Of a stretch of DNA of 6,460 bases, positions 1 to 5,327 are shown in pieces. A program made the position numbers and the translations under genes. Positions within the stretch are counted from its first letter, which is position 1. The number at the start of each line of letters is the position of its first letter. This DNA is from Candidatus Sericytochromatia bacterium (GTDB lineage Bacteria > Cyanobacteriota > Sericytochromatia > UBA7694 > JACMQJ01). The stretch lies in NCBI GenBank assembly GCA_014377055.1, contig JACMQJ010000660.1, positions 1-6,460 on the forward strand. Direction: 5' to 3'. The notes under the pieces were generated by a model. It was not told the DNA's origin and did not search any database. It was given only the letters and a program-made list of their open reading frames with translations.

Positions 1-209
1 ATGAAAAGCCTTGAACTAAATTAGCTTTTAGTTTGTGTAATTAGAAATTAGATTAACAAAAACCATATAAATTTTTGGAGAAATACTACACTTAAATTAG
101 CTCTTAAATATCAGTAATGAGAAACAGAATACTATAAAATTTATCACTATTTATTTTTAAAAATATTCGCTAAATTATTTCTTTGTATTGCAACTAACAT
201 CTGTATATA

Positions 210-223
210 TGCACCTAGGTGCA
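210..223. promoter_or_regulatory. 14-bp perfect palindrome, possible operator
   Basis: TGCACCTAGGTGCA is a perfect inverted repeat with no spacer and is much more GC-rich than its surroundings. It ends eight bases before a TATAAT box (231-236), so it would lie between the -35 and -10 positions of a promoter there, a classic repressor position. The half-site TGCACC appears again at 285-290 in the 3' arm of the nearby hairpin. No regulator gene is seen in the window. The operator role is inference. Confidence 0.35.
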
Positions 224-230
224 GTTATTT

Positions 231-236
231 TATAAT
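231..236 (+). promoter_or_regulatory. Possible -10 box (TATAAT)
   Basis: This is a perfect TATAAT hexamer, but the sequence 17 bases upstream (TATGCA) is a poor -35 match. If used, transcription would start near 243, just ahead of the 248-294 hairpin, and would run toward the gene at 370. In DNA this AT-rich a lone TATAAT is weak evidence. Confidence 0.25.
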
Positions 237-247
237 TATCATAACAT

Positions 248-294
248 AAAAGGTTCAGATACACAGCTATTTTGGATAAGTATCTGCACCTTTT
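248..294. terminator. Strong hairpin, likely bidirectional intrinsic terminator
   Basis: The arms AAAAGGTTCAGATAC (248-262) and GTATCTGCACCTTTT (280-294) pair over 15 positions with one mismatch around a 17-nt loop. Read on either strand, a moderately GC-rich stem ends in four T residues, the form of a short bidirectional intrinsic terminator. On the plus strand it would end a transcript coming from beyond the left edge, or act as a leader attenuator if the 231-236 box is a real promoter. On the minus strand it would stop read-through from the recombinase gene. The structure is seen; its role is inferred. Confidence 0.5.
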
Positions 295-369
295 AATTCA
301 AAATCTTACCAAATAAGAGTTATTGTATTTTCATAGTATAGTTTAATAACTACTTAAAAGGAGAAAAAT

Positions 370-909
370 ATGGGACAATTTTTATCTATTGGACTTGCAA
401 CAAAAATTGGCATCGAAAAGACAGAACTCAAAAAAGCCCAAATCAATATTGAGCAGTTACAGAAAAAAATGAAAGAATAACTTCATTATATTCCCTAAAT
501 ATATACAGTTATTGAGAACGAGAAATTTTATTATTTAATACTAAATGAAAATATTTTACATAAACAACTTATTCCTTTTCTTGAGACAATATATCCGCTT
601 CTTTATGACAAGACAGAATATTACTATAATATAATCGAAAAACTAAAAATATTGCCAAACTCAGAATGGCTTCAATTGGCTAAAAAAAAACAAGAAGCCT
701 TTCAATTCGATGAGTATGGAATGTGTGATTATTTAGAGGTAAATCATTCTGAAATTAGTATATATTATGATTGCATATTGCTTTCACTGGAAGGTAAGAT
801 TATGATGGAAGTATTTGGAAGGCAATTCAAATTTTTTAAATATACAATGATGCAAACATTTAAGCAATTTAGTATATCAGGAGCTTTACGAGTTTATATT
901 ACAGGATAA
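370..909 (+). pseudogene. Unknown-function gene interrupted by two in-frame TAA codons
   Basis: A textbook ribosome binding site (AAAAGGAG, 356-363, six-base spacer) precedes ATG 370. The frame reads MGQFLSIGLATKIGIEK... for 36 codons, then meets TAA at 478-480 and again at 496-498. After that the same frame is open to the TAA at 907-909, giving 180 codons in total. The part after the second stop has no ATG or GTG near its beginning; the first usable start is a TTG at 652 without a clear SD, so a separate downstream gene is unlikely. The protein looks ordinary and soluble on both sides of the stops (NSEWLQLAKKK, CILLSLEGKIMMEVFGRQF, ending GALRVYITG), with no membrane segment. I cannot name the family. 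Each stop is one substitution from GAA or CAA, so two point mutations explain the damage. The alternative, a genuine 36-residue protein followed by debris, is less likely because the downstream frame has acquired no further lesion. The gene converges on the recombinase, with 13 bp between the stop codons. Confidence 0.7.
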
Positions 910-922
910 GATGTCATAATGT

Positions 923-2047
923 TTATATATCCATATAATCGAAAGGGCTTTTAATTTTATCAATACCTTTTTTAGTTATGTGAGTATATATCTCTGTTGT
1001 TTTACTTGAAGTATGACCCAATAAACTTTGAATATATCTTAAATCAGTCCCTCTTTCTAAAAGATGAGTTGCAAAACTGTGTCTTAAACTATGAACAGTA
1101 ACATTTTTAGCTATTTTAGCTTTTTGTGCATTAATTTTTAATATTTTATCAATACTCCTGACACTATATTGTTGATCTATATTTTGACCTTCAAATAGCC
1201 ATTCCTTTGGCTTATACTCTTTGTAGTAATCCCTGAGTAAGATTAATAATTTTTCTGATAAGAGTGTAACCCTATCTTTTTTACCTTTTCCTCCTCTTAT
1301 AAATATTAGTTTCCTTTTTGAATCAATATCACTAACTTTCAAGTTAACTGCTTCACTTATTCTCAAACCCCCTGAATAAATAGCATAGAGAATACATTTA
1401 TGTTTTAAGTTAACAATTTGTCTAAAAATATTCTTAATTTCTTCTTCGCTTAAAACATTTGGCAATTTGTATGATTTCCTAGGTCTTTCTAAAGTATATA
1501 TTTTTTTATTTCCATGATTTACTTTTTCATAATAAAATTTTATGGCATTAATTGATTGATTTTGATATGACTCCGAAACATTTTTTACCCTTACAAGATG
1601 TAATTGATATGTTTTTATATCATTTTCTGAAATATCGTCAATATTCATATTAGGAAAAAAATTAATAAAATTGCAAAACATATACTTGTAAGTTTTTATT
1701 GTATTTTCGCTATATCTTTTTAATTTTAGTTTTTCAATAAATTCTTCTGGACATTCTATTTTTTTAATTACTGGTATTTCAATAATAGTCTTTTCAGCTA
1801 AAAGCGTTTCTTTATGATAGTTAATTTGAGCAATATTTTTAAATAAAGATTGAAAATTATTTAAATTATCTGAATTATTTTCCATATAATAAAATCTGTC
1901 TTGCCTATCCCATTTTATGACCTTAAGACTCATCAAAAGCTCATATATTTGTACATCATACATAAATTTTATTTTTAGATATTTTTTATCATGATCAACA
2001 AATTCATACAAATGTATTCTTTTATCTATGCTAATTGAAATATTCAT
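923..2047 (-). CDS. Tyrosine recombinase / site-specific integrase (XerC/D-like)
   Basis: This 374-residue protein breaks and rejoins DNA through a covalent 3'-phosphotyrosine link. Residues about 1-90 form a divergent N-terminal extension, possibly an arm-type DNA-binding domain. About 100-185 is the SAM-like core-binding domain (RYSENTIKTYKYMF), and about 195-365 is the catalytic domain. All expected catalytic residues are present: R229 (SGGLRISEAVNL), K254 (GGKGKKDR), H319 and R322 (HSLRHSFATHLL), H345 (LLGH) and nucleophile Y354 (TEIYTHI). The block around HSLRHSFATHLL and the C-terminal KSPFD resemble integron integrases. However, only 64 residues separate K254 from H319, so the extra segment that defines IntI is absent; it is better called an XerC/D-like or mobile-element integrase. 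ATG at 2047 is chosen for its SD (AAGGA) five bases upstream. The gene is divergent from mutS2 and convergent with the broken gene at 370. No excisionase, phage gene or cargo is seen, so it is either a solitary insertion or the remnant of an element. The catalytic family call is very secure; the biological role is not. Confidence 0.95.
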   Translation of the reverse strand: MNISISIDKRIHLYEFVDHDKKYLKIKFMYDVQIYELLMSLKVIKWDRQDRFYYMENNSDNLNNFQSLFKNIAQINYHKETLLAEKTIIEIPVIKKIECPEEFIEKLKLKRYSENTIKTYKYMFCNFINFFPNMNIDDISENDIKTYQLHLVRVKNVSESYQNQSINAIKFYYEKVNHGNKKIYTLERPRKSYKLPNVLSEEEIKNIFRQIVNLKHKCILYAIYSGGLRISEAVNLKVSDIDSKRKLIFIRGGKGKKDRVTLLSEKLLILLRDYYKEYKPKEWLFEGQNIDQQYSVRSIDKILKINAQKAKIAKNVTVHSLRHSFATHLLERGTDLRYIQSLLGHTSSKTTEIYTHITKKGIDKIKSPFDYMDI

Positions 2048-2084
2048 TTTTTCCTTTTGTGAAATTATTCTAATATTAGTTTTG

Positions 2085-2100
2085 TTAACCTTAACTTAAC
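2085..2100. repeat. Three TTAAC repeats in the recombinase leader
   Basis: TTAAC occurs at 2085-2089, 2091-2095 and 2096-2100, just downstream of the predicted start of the recombinase transcript. A perfect 10-bp palindrome, CTAATATTAG (2070-2079), lies next to it. Short direct repeats beside an integrase promoter can be binding sites for the recombinase or its repressor. The array is short and AT-rich, so chance is also possible. Confidence 0.35.
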
Positions 2101-2108
2101 CTAATATA

Positions 2109-2137
2109 ACTATAACAAGTTAGTAATGTTATTGCAA
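2109..2137 (-). promoter_or_regulatory. Promoter of the recombinase gene
   Basis: On the minus strand TTGCAA (2132-2137) lies exactly 17 bases before TATAGT (2109-2114), and a TG sits one base upstream of the -10, making it an extended -10. Transcription would start near 2102, leaving a leader of about 55 nt before the ATG at 2047. This is the best two-box sigma-70-type promoter in the window. Two copies of CAAGTTA (plus strand, 2116-2122 and 2135-2141) overlap the spacer and -35, so a bound protein, perhaps the recombinase itself, could block it. The blocking idea is inference. Confidence 0.6.
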
Positions 2138-2222
2138 GTTAATATTTACTAAAAAGTAAACAAAATATTTTAACTACAGATGATGCGGATATAACAGATA
2201 AGAAACAGATGAGGAGAACATT

Positions 2223-2324
2223 TTGACACGAATTTTGCGAATGAAGACAAATAATATTTTTAAAATAGGTGGTTCGGCATTATTAGACAGACTTATAATA
2301 TTTGTTTTAAATATTGCTTTGTAA
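2223..2324 (+). CDS. Possible 33-residue small protein or leader peptide, unrecognised
   Basis: A strong Shine-Dalgarno (GAGGAG, 2211-2216) lies six bases before a TTG start, better than the site in front of mutS2 itself. The peptide has a basic first half (TRILRMKTNNIFKIGG) and a hydrophobic end (SALLDRLIIFVLNIAL), then TAA at 2322-2324. This shape is shared by leader peptides and small membrane peptides, including type I toxins, but I do not recognise the sequence. It is in the same frame as mutS2 and ends 57 bp before its ATG, so it could be a leader of the mutS2 transcript or the relic of an older gene end. An internal ATG at 2241 would shorten it to 27 residues. With so short a frame, chance cannot be excluded. 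Confidence 0.3.
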   Translation: MTRILRMKTNNIFKIGGSALLDRLIIFVLNIAL

Positions 2325-2357
2325 TTGTATTTCAAAGGTAAAATTCTAGTATATATT
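2325..2357 (+). promoter_or_regulatory. Weak candidate promoter for mutS2
   Basis: TTGTAT (2325-2330) is followed after 16 bases by TAGTAT (2347-2352), with TATATT (2352-2357) as another possible -10. Each box matches consensus only in part, and AT-rich DNA produces such pairs readily. If used, the mutS2 message would have a leader of only about 20 nt and would exclude the mini frame upstream. Confidence 0.25.
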
Positions 2358-2381
2358 TTTTGTAAAGACAGAATTTTTAAA

Positions 2382-4781
2382 ATGAATGATTTAAATAGTA
2401 CCAAAGCATTATCTTGGACTAGTGTATTAGACGAATTGGCTAAAAAAGCAACATCAGAATTGGGTAAATCATATTGCCTAAATTTACCATTTGCACAATC
2501 TTATGAGCATGCTCTACAGCTCCAAAAACAAACCTCAGAGGCATTACATTTATTTGATACTGAGGGTAATATACCTATTGGTGGCTTAAGGAATATCAAA
2601 AAATCATTGGAAGATATAGCTAAGGGAATAATTTTAACAGGTGTTAATTTTTTAGATATTTCATCAACACTTAAATCTGTTAGAAACCTAAAGAGATTTA
2701 TTATAAATAAACTAACTGAAGATAAAGAGCTTTATTTGCTTGTATTCCCTCTTTATACCAATCAGGATTTAGAAATTGAGATTGACGTAGCATTTTCTTC
2801 AGATGGAACGATGCAAGACTCAGCCAGCCAAGCTTTAGGGAAAATAAGGCATTCTATGAGGCAAACACAACAAAATATAAAAGATAATTTGACTAGAATG
2901 CTCCAAGATTCAAAATACAAAAATATAATTCAAGAAACAATCATTACTCAAAGAAATGGTAGATATGTAATACCTGTAAGAGCAGAGGCTCAAAGCTCAA
3001 TCAAAGGAATTGTTCAAGATCAATCAATCAGTGGATCTACCGTTTATCTTGAACCAATGTCTATTGTTGAAGATAATAATAAATTAGCTAGGAAAATTGT
3101 TGAAGAAAGAGTAGAAATAGAACGAATACTTAGGGAATTAGGCGAAAAAATAGCTCCTGATATTGAAGCAATTTTAGAAACTATCGAACGTATGGCGGAG
3201 TTTGACTCAATTATTGCCAAAGCTCAATATGGTATTTCGATTAATGCAAAAAAACCTCATATTAATGATAAGGGTATTATTGATTTACATAAGGTAAAAC
3301 ACCCTTTATTAATCAAACAAAGAGGTGAAGATAATGTGACACCAATTGATTTTTTACTTGGAAAAACTTTTGATGCGATGATTATTACAGGCTCAAATAC
3401 TGGTGGTAAAACAGTTACACTTAAAACATTAGGTTTATGTGTTTTGATGGTTAAGGCTGGATTATATTTACCAACAAAAACTGAATCAGAAATAGGCTTT
3501 TTTGAAAAAGTGTTGGCTGATATAGGTGATGAACAAAGTATAGAACAAAACCTCTCAACATTTTCGGGTCATCTGATTAATATAAACAGTATTATTAATA
3601 ATGCCGATCAAAAATCATTAATTTTACTTGATGAAGTTGGTACAGGTACAGACCCAACCGAAGGAGCCGCAATCGCTCAAGCTATTATCGAAGCTTTGAT
3701 TGAAAGAAAAGCAAAAATCGTTGTGACCACTCATTATGGAGAATTAAAAACAATGGCTTTTCATTTTCCTAGTATTTCTAATGCTTCGGTTGAGTTTAAT
3801 GTTGAAACTTTATCACCAACATATAAGCTTTTAATTGGTGTTCCTGGTAAGAGTAATGCAATATATATTGCTCAAAGATTAGGTGTTGATTCAAAAACAA
3901 TTATCAGAGCGAAAGAACTTTTAAAAGGTGAGGAACAGGATGTTGCAGCCTCGATCGAAAATTTGGAAAAAGAATATAAAAAATTAATAACAGAAAGAAG
4001 TAGATTTGAGGAATTAAATTATTCCCTAGGTGAAAAAGAGATTTTGTATAATCAAAAATTTGAGGAATTGGAAGCAAAAAAGAAAAAAATTAGAGATAAT
4101 CTTTATGAGAGTTTTGAAGCTGATATAAGTAGCTCTATGGAAGAAATAAGGCAAGTTGTTAGAGATTTACAAAGAGATAAAAATTCTCAAAATGCCGAAA
4201 ACTCGAGACTATCAATTGAAAATGTTGGCAAGAAATTTAAAAATAAGTATAAAAATCAGCTAGAAGCAAAAGTTATAGTACCAAAGGACGACTTAGAAAT
4301 TAATGTTGGTGATTATTTTTACTTAGAAAAAATCAGACAGTTAGTGCAAGTAATATCTTTAAAAGATAAGAAGATAGAAGTACAAGCTGGGCCTCTAAAA
4401 TTAACAATAGACAAATCTGAATTAACTAAAGTTGAAGGAAAAGAATTAAAACAAAGAGTTAAGAGCTTAAAAAATATGGGTATCAGTACAAAAATCAAGA
4501 CAGCTCCAAGAGTGCAAACAGAATCTTATCGAAACTCATTTAATGAGTGTGATTTGCGTGGGTTGTATGTTGAGGAGGCTTTGGAAAAAGTATCTAAGTT
4601 TATTGATGGTTCATCATTGACTGGTGCTAATACTTTATATATTATTCATGGTAAGGGTTCTGGAGCTTTAAGGAATGCTGTTAGAGATTATTTAAAACGT
4701 ACATCATACATTGATAGCTTTCGTTCTGGTGAAACTAATGAAGGTGGTGAAGGTATCTCGGTCGTTTATTTAAAAGGCTAG
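2382..4781 (+). CDS. mutS2: Endonuclease MutS2 with C-terminal Smr domain
   Basis: The 799-residue protein, the usual MutS2 length, lacks the mismatch-recognition domain of MutS. Order: N-terminal helical core and clamp region (about 1-320), ATPase domain (about 325-515), long charged coiled coil (about 520-625), KOW-like beta segment (about 631-690) and Smr nuclease domain (about 720-799). Walker A is GSNTGGKT (337-344), with Ser where GPNTGGKT is usual. GDEQS starts at 382, STFSGH is 392-397, Walker B LLDE has D417 and E418, and the switch histidine is H451 in TTHYGELK. The Smr motifs are CDLRG (D724, R726) and HGKG (756-759). MutS2 proteins have been reported to restrain homologous recombination (Helicobacter pylori) and to act on collided ribosomes (Bacillus subtilis); which applies here cannot be told. 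ATG 2382 fits the family N-terminus (MNDLNSTKALSW). A TTG at 2325 would add 19 residues atypical of MutS2 and has no SD. The SD before 2382 is weak, implying modest translation or a short leader. The ATPase looks intact. Confidence 0.96.
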   Translation: MNDLNSTKALSWTSVLDELAKKATSELGKSYCLNLPFAQSYEHALQLQKQTSEALHLFDTEGNIPIGGLRNIKKSLEDIAKGIILTGVNFLDISSTLKSVRNLKRFIINKLTEDKELYLLVFPLYTNQDLEIEIDVAFSSDGTMQDSASQALGKIRHSMRQTQQNIKDNLTRMLQDSKYKNIIQETIITQRNGRYVIPVRAEAQSSIKGIVQDQSISGSTVYLEPMSIVEDNNKLARKIVEERVEIERILRELGEKIAPDIEAILETIERMAEFDSIIAKAQYGISINAKKPHINDKGIIDLHKVKHPLLIKQRGEDNVTPIDFLLGKTFDAMIITGSNTGGKTVTLKTLGLCVLMVKAGLYLPTKTESEIGFFEKVLADIGDEQSIEQNLSTFSGHLININSIINNADQKSLILLDEVGTGTDPTEGAAIAQAIIEALIERKAKIVVTTHYGELKTMAFHFPSISNASVEFNVETLSPTYKLLIGVPGKSNAIYIAQRLGVDSKTIIRAKELLKGEEQDVAASIENLEKEYKKLITERSRFEELNYSLGEKEILYNQKFEELEAKKKKIRDNLYESFEADISSSMEEIRQVVRDLQRDKNSQNAENSRLSIENVGKKFKNKYKNQLEAKVIVPKDDLEINVGDYFYLEKIRQLVQVISLKDKKIEVQAGPLKLTIDKSELTKVEGKELKQRVKSLKNMGISTKIKTAPRVQTESYRNSFNECDLRGLYVEEALEKVSKFIDGSSLTGANTLYIIHGKGSGALRNAVRDYLKRTSYIDSFRSGETNEGGEGISVVYLKG

Positions 4782-4845
4782 ATAAACTTAATATTAAATT
4801 GTGATCATGACTATATAAAAATTTTAAAGTTAACTAATATTTTCA

Positions 4846-4854
4846 TGTTATAAT
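4846..4854 (+). promoter_or_regulatory. Extended -10 promoter of the 101-residue gene
   Basis: TGTTATAAT is a perfect extended -10 element (TG, one base, TATAAT). The upstream -35 region is poor (TTAAAG at 4824-4829 with a 19-base spacer), as is common for extended -10 promoters. Transcription would begin near 4861, giving a leader of almost 90 nt. A second, weaker TG-n-GATAAT lies at 4874-4882. This gives the downstream gene expression independent of mutS2. Confidence 0.5.
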
Positions 4855-4916
4855 CAATTTAATCATCTCATACTGGGATAATAGACTTTGTAAAATTGAT
4901 AAGTAAAAGTCGTAAA

Positions 4917-4934
4917 AAATGTTTTAAAACGTTT
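4917..4934. repeat. Near-palindrome upstream of the 4949 gene start
   Basis: GTTTTAAAAC (4921-4930) is a perfect 10-bp palindrome. With flanks AAAT and GTTT the symmetry extends to 18 bp with one mismatched pair. It ends just before the SD (GAGG, 4938-4941). It could be an operator or an RNA structure affecting ribosome access, or simply AT-rich coincidence. Confidence 0.25.
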
Positions 4935-4948
4935 AATGAGGTATTTTT

Positions 4949-5254
4949 ATGCTAAGTCAAGGCGACATCCTAGAAAGAATTGGTTCTGGTAGAACTAAGC
5001 TTATCAAAAAAGTTATTATGGTTCAATATGAACCTAGAATACATTTGCCTATAGATTTTTGGTTTTTAGAGCAACATCACGAGATATTAGAGGTTATATC
5101 AAGCAAAAAACTCGGTAGATTTAGCTCTGAATTTTTGGTAAGAACAGATAAAGGAATATACAGTCTTAAGTTTTTTTATTTTGAAATAAATATACCTAAC
5201 TTGCAACTTACCTTCAATGGTTGGTGGAAATTAGATTTTAAGGTTTTGGAGTAG
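4949..5254 (+). CDS. Small hypothetical protein, 101 residues
   Basis: The start is supported by GAGG (4938-4941) seven bases before ATG and by an extended -10 promoter 95 bases further upstream, so this looks like a real, independently expressed gene. I do not recognise the family. The protein opens with MLSQGDILERIGSGRTKLIKK, has alternating hydrophobic and polar residues suggesting beta strands, and is rich in aromatic residues (FWFLEQHH, YSLKFFYFEINI, FNGWWKLDF). There is no signal peptide, transmembrane helix, cysteine cluster or nucleotide-binding motif, so a small cytoplasmic beta-rich domain is the best description. It follows mutS2 on the same strand after a 167-bp gap, too far for tight coupling, and converges on the cysteine peptidase gene. 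Function unknown. Confidence 0.75.
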   Translation: MLSQGDILERIGSGRTKLIKKVIMVQYEPRIHLPIDFWFLEQHHEILEVISSKKLGRFSSEFLVRTDKGIYSLKFFYFEINIPNLQLTFNGWWKLDFKVLE

Positions 5255-5272
5255 AACTACTTATCTAAAATG

Positions 5273-5295
5273 ACAATGGTCTGAAGCTACATTGT
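5273..5295 (-). terminator. Small hairpin between convergent genes, weak terminator
   Basis: ACAATG (5273-5278) and CATTGT (5290-5295) are perfect arms around an 11-nt loop, extended by TGA and TCA with a one-base bulge. Read on the minus strand, the stem is followed by TTTT (5267-5270), so it may end the peptidase transcript. On the plus strand no T run follows. The stem has little GC, so efficiency would be low unless other factors help. Confidence 0.35.
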
Positions 5296-5327
5296 TCAAT
5301 ATATACTGCTAAAATACCTTTTATTTG

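Larger units (their letters stand above)
1..369. other. Gene-free leader region with palindrome and hairpin
   Basis: No convincing coding frame exists here. All frames are cut by frequent stops, and the one ATG at the window edge opens only a seven-codon frame. What stands out is non-coding: a perfect palindrome at 210-223, a TATAAT box at 231-236, a long hairpin at 248-294, and the ribosome binding site of the following gene at 356-363. A ten-base direct repeat, TAAATTAGCT, occurs at 17-26 and 93-102 and is probably chance in such AT-rich DNA. The gap is long for a genome with otherwise short spacers, so a small RNA or a decayed gene could lie here, but I cannot show either. Confidence 0.6.
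2048..2381. other. Divergent intergenic region between recombinase and mutS2
   Basis: This 334-bp gap holds the recombinase SD and promoter, the TTAAC and CAAGTTA repeats, and a small hairpin TTTACT-AAAA-AGTAAA (2145-2160). It also holds three ACAGAT copies (2176, 2194, 2205), an SD-led mini frame (2223-2324) and the mutS2 upstream region. Positions 2171-2290 contain noticeably more G and C than the flanking spacer DNA, suggesting that something there is or was functional. No tRNA or known RNA fold was recognised. Confidence 0.6.

Noticed and set aside
652..909. Independent 85-residue gene starting at TTG 652
   Set aside because: The frame is open for 51 codons upstream of this TTG and is in phase with the SD-led ATG at 370; no clear SD precedes 652, so it is the tail of the broken gene.
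923..938. Terminator from TTATAT-ATCC-ATATAA between the convergent genes
   Set aside because: The stem is six AT pairs only, overlaps the recombinase stop codon and has no following T run.
923..2047. True integron integrase with attI and cassettes
   Set aside because: The IntI-specific extra segment is missing, no GTTRRRY core site was found in the upstream region, and no attC-like cassette array is present.
901..2210. Direct repeats flanking the recombinase as attachment sites (ACAG-ATAAGA at 901 and near 2194)
   Set aside because: The match is short, gapped and AT/purine-rich; it does not rise above chance.
2143..2226. Coding frame ending TGA at 2224-2226 (…DITDKKQMRRTF)
   Set aside because: It has no start codon except an ATG at 2209 that would give five residues, and it begins just after a stop at 2140.
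2325..2381. N-terminal extension of MutS2 from TTG 2325
   Set aside because: The 19 extra residues do not resemble MutS2 N-termini, no SD precedes the TTG, and the ATG at 2382 aligns with the family start.
2174..2404. 76-codon minus-strand frame overlapping the mutS2 start
   Set aside because: It has no convincing SD, covers the mutS2 N-terminus and the upstream mini-gene on the other strand, and its translation is low-complexity hydrophobic; best explained as a shadow frame.
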